NCBI RefSeq assembly: GCF_022539315.1 | Contig: NC_066314.1 | Location: 64,093,543-64,157,542, forward strand | DNA: 64,000 nucleotides | DNA from: Serinus canaria | Lineage: Eukaryota; Chordata; Aves; Passeriformes; Fringillidae | Direction of reading: 5' to 3' | Shown: positions 36,105 to 46,905 of the stretch, in pieces | Layout: each line of letters begins with the position of its first letter | How positions within the stretch are numbered: the stretch's first letter is position 1 | Notes under the pieces: model-generated | Database searches by the model: none | The model's input: only the letters and a program-made list of their open reading frames with translations | What the model was told of the DNA's origin: nothing | Program-made: the position numbers and the translations under genes

Positions 36105-39100
36105 GCTAGTCATGAGTAGGATGACCTTCCCCTTCCTCAGCCCTGCTCAGCTGCTGCTCTGCCCCAGCTCCACAGGGGCTGCCCAAGGCAGGCACTGGAG
36201 AGGCAGCCCTCGGCATTGCAGTCCCTCATGGGCACATGGATTTTCCTCCAAAGGCAGGGAGCCCCCCTGGACAGCCAGGACAAAGCTCCTGGGACAAGGC
36301 CTGCCACTAAAGGTGGTTTCAGAGGTTGCAACACAGATCTGGGCTTTGAGGAAGCCGAAATTACCACGGCATGTCCTCCTCTGCCCTGCTGTGCTGTTGG
36401 TTTCCCCCCAGGCACTGTGTGAGAAAGTGAGCATGGATTTAATTGCCATGGTGGCACAACATCCAGATGTTTTGAATACTTCTGTAGATTCCTCCTTGTT
36501 TGTGATGTGGTTAAGGCTGCTGGCAGCAAGGTAGGGATCATTTTATTTTGTGTCAGAGGAGAAAAAGTGATAACCCACTGTGATAGATTGGTGCTTCTTG
36601 CTGGGGCCGTGGTGGGAGGGTGGGGGCTGGAGATGCAGAGGACCCCAGAGAACCCTTGGTGAGGGGAATACAGCTTGGGGCAGGCACAGCAGCTTGGTGG
36701 TGAAGGCTGCTGGGCTCAGCCCTTGGCAGGGGGCTGAAGGTGCACAAGAGGCAAGGGTTTCTGCCCTGCTCTGCTGCACCTCATCACAGTTCCAGCTCTG
36801 GAATATAGATATCACACATATTTGATCCTGAACAAAACCTGACTTGGGTCAGCACACCAGATGCAATTTTCCTGGGAGATCCTGGGTAAAGTGCTGGGGC
36901 TAAATGTTGCCTGTCTGGCCCCTTGACCAGCTGGACACAGCCAGTGCAGGCCTTCCCCTTGTGGTCCCTGGCAGCCCACACCCAGCCCACAGCCCCATGC
37001 ACTGGGGTTACTGACTCCCATTGGGGCCCCTCACGAATGAAGTCCCAGTCCTGCAGTTCAGCTGCTGGTAACTGGAACTCCTGTGAAGTCCTGCTGTGTG
37101 GTGGACAGAGGGTAGTGGGATCAGGCATGCAGGACAGGTCTGAACACTAATCAGCATTAGAAAGTGACGGCATGAAACAAAATGAAGTTGCTGTTTCAAA
37201 TATTTGCTGCAACTGCTCGTGGAGGATTATACATTGTGCTTTCTTTTGGTCTGGACTGGACATCCCAGGACACAGCTGAGATTGAAGCACCTCTTCTAGA
37301 TGAGGATGTTGCTTTGGACAGGCACTGCCTACACCTGCCTTAATGTCTATATATGTAACCATCACCTATTGCTCTCAGTCTGTCTGGTAAGTGCCAAGCA
37401 CTGATCATAGCTTGGCTCTTATGCTGATCATGGCTGCCGAGTTGGTGCTCCTGCATTCAGTGTTGGTAATGGATGTTCCAGTTCCCATCTGGGGTCAGGT
37501 GTTTAATGTCCATCTGGTTTGAGTTATGCTGTGCCAGTTTATCACACTGAGTTATAGACCCCTGCTTCCTGGGAAGGTCTTTTGGGGAACAACACACCAT
37601 CACTGGCAGAAGCAGAAGTAGCTGCAGATCTAAACTGTTTTTTCTGCAGTCCTTCTGTGGTGAGTGCATGCAGCTATAACTTTCAGAAAGCTCTTGCTCA
37701 TTTTATCTTTTTCTCCTTGATGGAATGAACAGTCCCTGAGCATACTTTTCTCCCTTCCTAAGACTGGGAGATCAGCTTTGCCTCTGTGGCTGTAGTTATC
37801 CCACTGAGTTCCTCACCTTATCAGCTGAACTGGCTCCCTGAAAGTGAGTCCATATAGGAGGTGGGATTTTGTTTTGTTTAGTTTTAAAGAAGAAAAATGT
37901 TTGTGCATTTTATATATAGGGTAAGGGCCCACACAAGGAAAAAGTTTCTTATTGTTCCTGATGCAATGTGTTTGGCAGTGAGAAAAAAATGTGGGTGGGG
38001 AATACAACACCTACTGCAATTATCCTTCTTGCCTCCTTGTAGGGGGAGTGAAGAGAACGAAAGCAATTTGTCTTTGGCAGGCATTTGTGCTTTTCTGTAG
38101 GGCTCTGAAGCTGTTGACTATTAATGCAAACAAAGATCTGCACACCTAGTGTCATACTTGTGTAAAGATGTAAAAAAATAAATAAAAGCAGCTCACAGAG
38201 TTAAATTAATGAGTTAATTAATGACTCCTCACATGCTGCTAAATGACAAAACTGAACCCCCCAAATCCCCTCAGTGTCTTTCTTGGACTTTATCAGGCAG
38301 CAAAGGACCAGAAAGGTTCAAAGTGAGGGGAAATGCTTCAGGGGCAATCAGGGACATTAGGAAAGTACCTGCTGCTTCTGTGAATAGAGCAACACCCACT
38401 TACCTTGCATCATCTTCCCCCAGCTCATCTTCACTGAGGCTGTGAAGATCAAAATACTGGTGTGAGCTGGCAAGTGAATATCATGGGGATTTCAGAGCCT
38501 GGAAATTTCAGCAATCTTGTGTGGGGGTGGTTACTCCTGTGGCCAACTCTTCATCAAAGACGAGATGGCACTGGAAGTGTGTGTCACACTGCCAAGGAAG
38601 CGTCCAGGAGACTGTGCTGTGTTTTGGATAATCAGATACAATGTGTGCTGAAGTTAACTTTCTCTCCAGTGGATTGGAAAGGATGGGGCTTCTCTCTGAA
38701 GCCTACACACAGGGTGGTCTTGACACAGGAGGCCCCCAGTGGCAGATGTATTGCATTGTTTGGAGATACATGGTGCTCCCTGGTGAATAAAGGGGCAGCA
38801 CCAATGAAAGACAGCAGGGTCTGGCTCTGGGGACCTGGGTGTCCCCTATGAACCATGGAAGTGACACTTGTCTTCCATGTTCCTCTACCCCACTCTTGTT
38901 CCTCTGCCCCACCATGAACCCCCCAACAAAGGAGCTACAGACTCTTTTGAAACAAAACTGTTGGGTCACTCTCAGGTGGCTGCACAGAGCAGCTGGGGAG
39001 GTCATAATTGAAAGGTAGAAAGTAAATGGTGAGGGCTACAGCTGATAGCCTCAGAGAGCTGTGCACATATAAGCTCTTCTGAAGCACAGACAGCAGAACA

Positions 39101-42037
39101 CTGCTGTTTGACAGTGTGCAAAGACTGCCCCAGGAATTCAGTTTTCCAGCCTGGTTTGCTTGAAAGTGAAAACAGTTGTGGGTGTGCTGGGTTACATGTC
39201 AGAAAGCAAAGAGGGAATGGCAGCATGGAGCACCATGGGAGGCAGATGGCCACGGAGAGCTGGCCTAAGTGGGATCCAGCTGGGCTATGGTTTCCCACTC
39301 CTCTCCCCACTTTGGGATGCTTTTTCCCACTGTCCATCTTACAGCAGCACTGCTGCTGTGTGGTTGGGCAGTGAGTCAGCCTGAGGAGCTGAAAACCAGC
39401 CTCTTCCTTCTGGTTATTTTTGCCAGGTCAGTGTGTGTGGCAGCTGTTAGAGGGCTGGGGCTGGCACCAGGAGGGGTGTGAGAGTATGTGGGAGGACCTG
39501 GGTGTATCAGACTGACATCTGAGGCCGCAGAGAGAGACTCCTTGTTGTAGATTAAGGTGTTGGCTGCTCCTGAGGACGTGTAACAGGAGCAGAAAAAACT
39601 GACAAGCTGGTTCTTTATTATCTTTTTATCCTTTTTTCCCCTTGTTAGTCTCAGATGGAGCTGTGTGTTCCTCTCCTTTCTGCAGGTGCTCCTGGAAGCA
39701 GTGTATTGTCTCCTGCTGCTTTGTAACAGCTACTCATGGTTGCCCCTGGGCTGACACCTCTTCTTTCCTACACAGGCACATCCATTTCTGTAATTGGATG
39801 GATTTACCAATATGTTCTCAATTTGGTTACACATTAAGACCTTGTCAATTTTCACAGAGATAAAAGGCAGCCAACACAGTCAGAGACAGTTCCTGTGTCC
39901 ATGGCCTGTGATTTTTACTCAATTTTGTTTTGTTTCAGCATCCATAAGATTTAAATTACAAGCAAATAATTTGCCCAATTGGTCACATTATTACCACAGC
40001 TCTTAGTTTGGTGGAGGACAGGAGCAGATGTCACCTCTGAGATGTCCCCACTCCTGGCAAAGCTGGGCTTAGGGAGAGACTCAGTTATACCACAAATTCT
40101 GAATTTTTCATGTGGCTTCCTAGGGATGCTGGCAACACTGCAGTGAAACAAGAGATCAAGAGAGCAAAAGAAAACAGGACATTTATTTTGTGGATTGGAA
40201 ATTGCTCACTCATTGCATACAGACCACATGTGGCTGTGACTGTGACCCACAGGAGGCAGCTGTCTTACATAAAAAGAATCAAGGTGGAAGAAGTAGAAGT
40301 GAACTGGATGCTTGTTTTCTGATTAGGACTGCTTAAATGGCTCTTGAAGAGGTGAATGAATTGATTTTCCCCTTTGTTTTTCTGGCAGTAAGCCTTGGGG
40401 TCTAACAAGCTCATTACAAATAGCCTTGTGCCCATCACTAACAGGTGAAGAAGAGCAGAATCTCTCTTCCTTCCCCTTCCCCTCTGCAGCAGCAGAAGCT
40501 GTTCAGCAAAGCCTCACATCGCTTCTTTTTTTTTTCTTCCGAAAATTGACTTCCCAACCCAAGACACAAGGCTTGGTTGACATTTTGTGGAGGAAGGATG
40601 AAACAGGACAGAGATGAAACACTTCCCTCTTCTGTAAACAAAAGCTGGGAGAAAAACAGTTGTTTTGAATTTAAAGAAAATGTTTTCATTTGGAAAACGA
40701 ATAATTTCCTGAAATACTTATGGCTGAATGAAAAATGTTTCCTTCTTTGTGAAATTCTCTTGGATAACCATTTACCCTTTCACAATTGGCTCTCACACCT
40801 GTAGCCATGTTCTGTTGCTGGCTTTTCAGCAGGAAGTGACCATCTCTTCTCTGCCCCTTCCCATGCAAAATCCATGGGTTTTGTTGACTTCAATGAAAAC
40901 TGTAGGTTAATCAGTCCTTTAGGAAGTTGGACCATAGTTTGTTAAGTCTTGAGATGGACTTGGCATGTTTTTGAAGTGGGTCCTTTGTTTTGTACAACAG
41001 CCTTTTGCTGTGAAATTATCTCTATTGAAACTTTTTTCTTTGGGAAATACATGACTTGACAACACTGGATGCCTCAGTCCTTGAGAGGCCTTAGGTCTGA
41101 GGCTGATTTTGTACTGTCATTTCATCTGTGTTGCGATTTGATGGATGTCAAGACTGAATACAGGTCTCTGCAAAGTACCATCAAAACAAATTGTTGTGTT
41201 TTTCACTCCAGGGTGGGAATTGACTTGGTTGAGAAGGTTGCTGTGAGGGTTAAGTTTTACTTTTGTAGTAAACCCTCAATTTTTTCTGGGTAGGATATAT
41301 TTTATGGACACTGCTCAGATCTCTATGTTGCACAGACTTTATAGAGCCCTAATTTCCATTGGCTTTAGCAGAGCAAAGGTGTCTGTCACCTCATGCGTGA
41401 AATTGTTACTGTAGGATGGCAGATCTCTCTGGCCTATTTTCCTCCTGTTCTATGTAAGGTTGATGAAATTTCAGTGGTGGGTCAGGTTATGTGAATTAAC
41501 TACTTGGTGAAGTCCTGGCCATGTGAAATTTGTCTGCACATTGATTATTCTTGCTTGATGATTCCATGGAAATTTTAGGAGTGATCTGCAATGTGAGTTG
41601 GGGAGGAACAATCTGTGAGGCAGCATGTTCCAAAAAGCATTCAGCAATACTGAGAATATTTTGAAAAGAAGTAAAGACAAAGGCAGCCTCTTTTGCTGAT
41701 GTGTTTGCTACTGTATTTGCAGGCAGTCTCACCAGGGTAATTCCCAAGTGGAGAGAAAACCTCCCACCCTAGCTGGAGGGTTGGAAGAAGCATGATTGTT
41801 GGGTTATCTGGGTTCTCATGGGATCAGAAGGACACCTCAATGTGTGTTCCTCCCTTTCCCCATTCTGTTTCATATCAGCCAGTTCTCAATAGACTGATGT
41901 GCTCTCTGGAACCTTTCCTGCAGGAAAGAGCTGGTCAGCATCCCAAGAAACAAGTGTGGATGTGTCCTGCAGCTCTCTGGGCCAGGAGCAGCCCCTCCAG
42001 GAAGCCACTAAGGAGCTTCAGTTCTTCCCTTGCTTAC
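36105..42037. other. Intergenic, nothing recognised
   Basis: Nearly 6 kb with no supported exon, RNA gene or identifiable transposon. Open frames here are under 155 codons, lie on both strands and have no protein resemblance. The stretch 36120-37150 is more GC-rich than the rest but not CpG-rich. Confidence 0.6.
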
Positions 42038-42718
42038 TGTCTTGGTTTGAAAATAGAGGTGTCTGATAAGGAAGGCAGAAGCCTCTCTTGAAATGGAAAA
42101 TGTAAACCCCCTCCCTCCAAATTATTATAATTTTGAAATTAAGGGGCTCTCAGGAAAAGATATGGGAATAGGAATAATAGTTCTTTACTAGGACAATGAA
42201 AATACAAATGCAGTAGTCCAAAAAAAAAGACCACTGACAGAGTCAAAATAGGCCGTGACACCCTGTGGGTCAGGGTGGTGGCAGCAGTCCCATTAAATGG
42301 TGGCTGCAGCCCTCCTGCAGTGACAGCTGTGGTTCTGTTGAGCAGGGTTCCTGTAGAAGGGAGGAGTTTTCCTCTGAAGGTCCTGTGGTGGTGTAGATGG
42401 GTTTGGTCTTCCTCTGGGAATCCAGTGGAAAAGAAAGTGCTCCTCTGTGAATCCAGTGGGACAAGGCTGTCTCTGGTGTTCTAAATATCAGATTCTATCC
42501 AGGTAGAAATGCTTTGCTCCTCCCCGTGGGTGGAGCATCCCACAATGGGACGATGTAATTTTATCAGCCATGCAGTGGGACTCAGTGGCCTCTGAACAGA
42601 AGATATCCCCTGGATGGAGGATGCTTGTGAAGAGACAAAGAAAACTGCCCCACCTGGTTTTAACAGATGCTAATAGAATACATACTTTTGGTTACATCTT
42701 GCTTTGCAACCTAAGATG
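42038..42718. mobile_element. Solo LTR of an endogenous retrovirus, passerine type
   Basis: About 680 bp starting TGTCTTGGTTTGAAAA and ending CAACCTAAGATG. It is flanked by the identical bases CTTAC at 42033-42037 and 42719-42723, a five-base target-site duplication; the identity extends to TGCTTAC on both sides, so the exact end is ambiguous by two bases. TGTCTT at the start pairs with an AAGACA-like end, as expected of LTR termini. The 5' segment with CCCCCTCCCTCCAAATTATT and GGGGCTCTCAGGAAAAG is a sequence I associate with abundant songbird LTRs; the exact family name is not certain. No gag, pol or env remains. Orientation could not be decided. Confidence 0.8.
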
Positions 42719-42723
42719 CTTAC

Positions 42724-45590
42724 TTAGCTGGAAAAACGAGTGAGTTGCACTGATTGCAGTCAGTCGGGATCTCCATGTGGGAATAACACAGTTTACAGAA
42801 GTTAGAGAAGAGACGCACAGTGAAAGCTAATGTTTGGAAGCGGAATTAAGATGGAGTTAAATGGGAAAAACAGTGACACTTTTTAAAGCAGGAAATGACT
42901 AACCATTCGTACAGAGGAGGTGGAGTCCTCATTTTGCAGGGCTTTGAATAGAGGGCCTGCTCAGATCCAAGTGAAAGTTACTGACCTTGACCCTTCCTGC
43001 AGTGAACACTCCCTGCTTTCCTTGTTGTATCATCCAAACTGACTCTTTGCTTACCTCAGCTTTCACGCAACCTCTGCTTCTTTTCCTCACTTTCTTCTGA
43101 CAGGTCATGCACTCACATCTTTCTGCAGCCTACTGGAAACAATACCTGCTTTGTTTGAGCTGTCTTCAGTTCCTTCCCTTCACCTTGTCAAACACCAGGA
43201 AGGGTTGACTTGGAAACTTTGTCCATTTAGCGGAACTTGGCTTCAAGTCAACAACCCCAGGCTAACAGTGTTTATCAGGCAGTAGGAGATCAATTCTAAT
43301 TCCTGAACAGTTATCATTCTTCCTGTTGTGGCTGTTCTCCAGCACTTTGAGATGCTGGGAAACTTTATGCAGAGGTGTTTGCAGGAGGCAGAGAGATTGA
43401 TGTGTCCCTGCAGGTTTTACAACAGATCGTATCTGCCATAACGACCTCTACTGTCTTATGGGAGGGCACTGTGTTTTCCTTTTTTCCCCCTAAATGTTGG
43501 TTGTAGTTTGTGACGGCAGTCACACAAAGAGGGTCTGTCTGGTTTTAAATTGGTGTCTCAGCCTGGTTCCTGTGCTGGCACTGAGAATGGAGGAGATGCA
43601 CACACTTGCTTTTGTTGACAAATGGACAACACTAAAGAAAACAGGTGTACTGCTCCAATTCTCTGTAGCAACTGCCAGATTCTTTCTTTCCCATTTGTAC
43701 ATTTAGTCTGCCAAGAATCACAAGAAATGGGTGTCCTGCAGAATGACAACCTAAGCCTTACCCTTCGCTGGACATCTAGCCAGGGGTGGAGAGATGGTCA
43801 GTAATAGACAGGTTGCCCGAGTTATGATGACTAACCCTGGAAGATGGTCATTAAGCACTGTTAGTGGTGTCCTTTTGGGCAAATGAGGGCTCTTATAGCA
43901 GGTTTACAACAGTACTGCCACAGGGGAGGAGGAAAAAGACTGTTTCATTAACTGGGGACATTGGCACTGTTGGACCCAGCTCAGGTTGCTGAGCATCCAC
44001 TCCCCTTTTTTCAAGGCAACAAGGTGAGGAAAAAGTATGGAGGGATGAAGGTGGGAAGACAGGCTCTTGCCCCTCTTTTTCTGCTCTGACTTCAAAATGA
44101 CATAAAACTTTTCCATTGATTGGGGAAAACAGGTAGGGACACCTACAATGAAGAAATGGATGTGATTTTGTTCACCATTGGCACAGTCCTGTCTTACATT
44201 TTGTGCTGGAGTTCTGGCTTCCCTGGCATTGATTTCTTCACACCTTATGTCCTTGGATATTTTGGAAGTTGGTCCTGGGAAGTTCATCCACACCTGGCTC
44301 TCTGTTGAGCTCTTAGGAGCTGCTCGGGGTCGTGAAAGCTTGAACCAGGCTGCAAACCTTCCCTTCCTCCCTCCACAGCCTCCCCCTTGCTGGGCACAGC
44401 AGGGTGGCAATGTGCAGTGGGACATTTCTCTGAAGTAGCTCATGAAATTGCATTTTTCTTCCATCAGGTGGATATAATTTAGCTCAGCTTCCAGTTCTGC
44501 CTGTTGAGGAGGCTTCAGCAGAACTGAGCAATGTGTGCCTGTGGTGAACCCAGTGTAACCAGTAGATCCCTGGCTTTGTGAGAATCCAGTATGGACAGAC
44601 CTGACGTGTGGTAGATCCACCTGTTCATGTGCTGTTAGAATATTACACTGACACATCAACCTTTTCTTTCAGGTGATCAGTGAAGCACGTTTGGTTTTGG
44701 GCTTTGTGCTGTGGCAGTGCATCCTTTCTTTCCTCACATCTTTCCTAAGTGCCTCTTTCTGCTTTGCTTGGAAGCTGCTTGGGTTTCAAACTGAGGTCAG
44801 CATTTTCTTGTTTGCTTGTGTCTCAGAGGTGGCGTCAATCTGGAAGAAGTGAAAACATTTCTTCCTGCATAATTAAAAAATGCTGCTGTCAGCAGCCTCT
44901 GTAGGTCCTCAGGGTGTGTGGACAGTGACTGAGGTCTTCTTTGACACCCTTGCAAAATCTCTCCTGGTCAGTCCTGGGGAGCTGGATGGAGGAATCGTGC
45001 ACCACCATGCTTGTGGCAGCTGTAGTCTGCAAACCACTGCATTGTCCATGTTCCCTGTGCTGGTGTTGGCCTGGGAACTTCCCTTTGCAGCTCAGTCAGT
45101 TTTGAAAATGGGAAGGAAGATACATTGAACATGCACTGCTGTACCTCTTCTGTCCCAGGGCATCTAAAGGATGTTCTCTGAACTCAAGACTAGTTCTTGA
45201 ACTGAGACCAATCCTCACTGGAGCAATAGCCAAAACCACTTCTTCCACTATGCCTTTGACCTGCAGCATTTGCTATTGTTCAGAGTGCAAAAGAAAGCTG
45301 TGCCAAGGTGTAGGATACGTCTATTTCCTCTTCTAAAATTAAAGGAAAATGGCCTTAAGGGACTGAATTATGGTGGAACACACCTTGTTTCCTTCTTGCT
45401 TGATGTCTTGGCTCAAAAAGGGGTTTGCTTACTGCTTACTGTTTGTGTTTTAAAAACACCAGTGAAAGGAAACAAAAATAAACAAATACTGAGCAAGGAG
45501 CAGCTGAGTGCTCTTAGGTCGCACATCAGCCAGATTGTCATGGGTCATCCTGAGCTGTAGATGGGATCCAAACACTTTAACCTGCCATGA
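42724..45590. other. Intergenic, no supported gene
   Basis: Unique-looking sequence between the solo LTR and the next CR1. Apart from the 251-codon frame annotated separately, I see no exon, RNA gene or repeat. Confidence 0.5.
43904..44659 (-). other. Unassigned 251-codon open frame
   Basis: This is the longest ATG-to-stop frame in the window and one of the few long frames not explained by a low-complexity tract. The product is 251 aa with no signal peptide, no clear membrane segment and no domain I recognise. A basic patch (GGRKGRFAAWFKLSRPR, about residues 95-110) and a Cys-rich stretch (TLPPCCAQQGGGCGG) are visible. Frames of this length are expected at a rate of roughly 0.01 to 0.1 per 64 kb by chance, so it is borderline. 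No promoter, Kozak consensus or flanking splice sites make it convincing. It could be chance, a decayed gene or a retroelement remnant. Confidence 0.2.
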
Positions 45591-46044
45591 AGATATGGAT
45601 CTGTTGAATGAGATCAGAGGAGGGCCACAAAGATGATCAGAGGGCTGGAGCATCTCTCCTAAGAAGACAGGATGAGAGTGGGGTTGTTCAGCCTGGAGGA
45701 GGCTTCAGGGAGACCTTAAAAAGACTTGATTTTATCTGAAGGAAGCCTACATGAATGTTCAAGTTTTTACAAGGGCATGGAGGTGATGGGACAAGATGGA
45801 ATGACTTTAAGTGTAAGAAGTGTAGGTTTTTATTAGATACTAGCAAGAAATTCTCCCCTGTGAGGATGGTGAGACCTTGGCACAGTATGCCAGAGAAACT
45901 GCTCCCACCCTGGAAGTGTCCAAGGCCAGGGTGGACAGAGCCTGGTGCAACCTGGGATAGGGAAAAATGTTCCTGTCAATGGCAGGAGTGGAATGAGATG
46001 AGCTTTAAGGTCCCTTCCAACCCAAACCATTCTGTGATTCTTTG
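45591..46044 (+). mobile_element. CR1 LINE 3' fragment
   Basis: It starts at GATATGGATCTGTTG, passes through GGGCCACAAAGATGATC, TTGTTCAGCCTGGAGGAGG and a GGTGAGACCTTGGCACAG block, and ends CCTTCCAACCCAAACCATTC, TGTGATTCTTTG. This is the usual order of the CR1 3' region. It is 5'-truncated with internal deletions and no coding capacity. Confidence 0.9.
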
Positions 46045-46100
46045 AGTTGCTCCCACCAGAGAGCACTGGCTGTGGGCTGTGTGTGGTGCTGACAGGATGT

Positions 46101-46286
46101 GTTTGCTGTGGCATTTGGTGGCACCTCTCTCAAGCAGGGCTGTGTTTGTTTGTTTGCTGTGGCATTTGGTGGCATCTTCCTGGGGAAGGGATGCATTTGT
46201 TTATTTGCCATGGCATTTGGTGGCACCTCTCTGGAGCAAGGATGTGTTTGTTTGGTGTGGCTTTTGGTGGCATCTCTGGAGCAGGG
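46101..46286 (+). repeat. Minisatellite, unit about 51 bp, 3.7 copies
   Basis: Four copies begin at about 46101, 46152, 46203 and 46250. Each has GTTTGCTGTGGCATTTGG, then TGGCA, then a segment like CTCTGGAGCAGGG. The third and fourth copies are shorter or diverged. All three forward frames stay open across several units, giving repeated AFGG-type peptides, but there is no sign of a real gene. It sits between a CR1 and the candidate ETV6 poly(A) site. Confidence 0.85.
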
Positions 46287-46899
46287 ATTTTCAAAAACCC
46301 TCCAGAGGCCTCACACTGTCAAAAGCAGCAGGAACCCCACCATGCAGGAGACAGGGACAGGAGCAGTTTGTGCCACCTCATCTTGCTCTCCCCTCACCTC
46401 CTGGTTAGGGATGACCACTTGAAAATACAGTCTGCTATGCTGGAAGAGAGAGGGCTGGGTTCCTAGACTGGTTTGCAAAGATGAATATTCTTTAAAACCT
46501 CTTTCTCTCCAGTCTTTGATCTGGCCTGTTAAGCGGGCTAAAAAGATGCATCAGTCATCACAACCACTCATTTTTGGTTTTTCTTTTTTCTTCTGTGTCC
46601 ACTCCAAGAGAAGGAAGGAGAACCAGGTACACACATCCAGTCATTATAGGGGTACTTGGCTTATCTCTCAGGACAGACAGCAAAGTAAATATTTCAAGGA
46701 ACAGCCTTGACTTTTCTGAACACAACTTCCCAGGGAAGATCAAGGCACTGCTCATACGTGTTTGGGCAGGGGGAGCCTGCAGGTTTCATTTCCTGACTGA
46801 AAACAGCTTCTGTGTGCTATACTCCTAGGTAAAAAGAAATAGCCTTGTAGCAATGATTGCACCAACAAATTTGGCATTCCTGCTTTTATATTAAATTTT

Positions 46900-46905
46900 T
46901 TTATT
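46900..46905 (-). terminator. ETV6: Candidate distal ETV6 polyadenylation signal
   Basis: An AATAAA hexamer is read on the minus strand within CATCTCAATAAAAAAATT. About 30-45 bases further downstream on that strand (46855-46871) lies a GU-rich stretch (TTTGTTGGTG) suited to CstF binding, so cleavage would fall near 46870-46890. The repeats just beyond it (tandem repeat and CR1) are what one expects outside a transcription unit. Confidence 0.55.

Noticed and set aside
1..46870. BCL2L14 or LRP6 exons, expected downstream of ETV6 by mammalian gene order
   Set aside because: Looked for Bcl-2 homology motifs and LRP6 tail motifs among the open frames and found none. Short exons could have been missed; a translated search would settle it.
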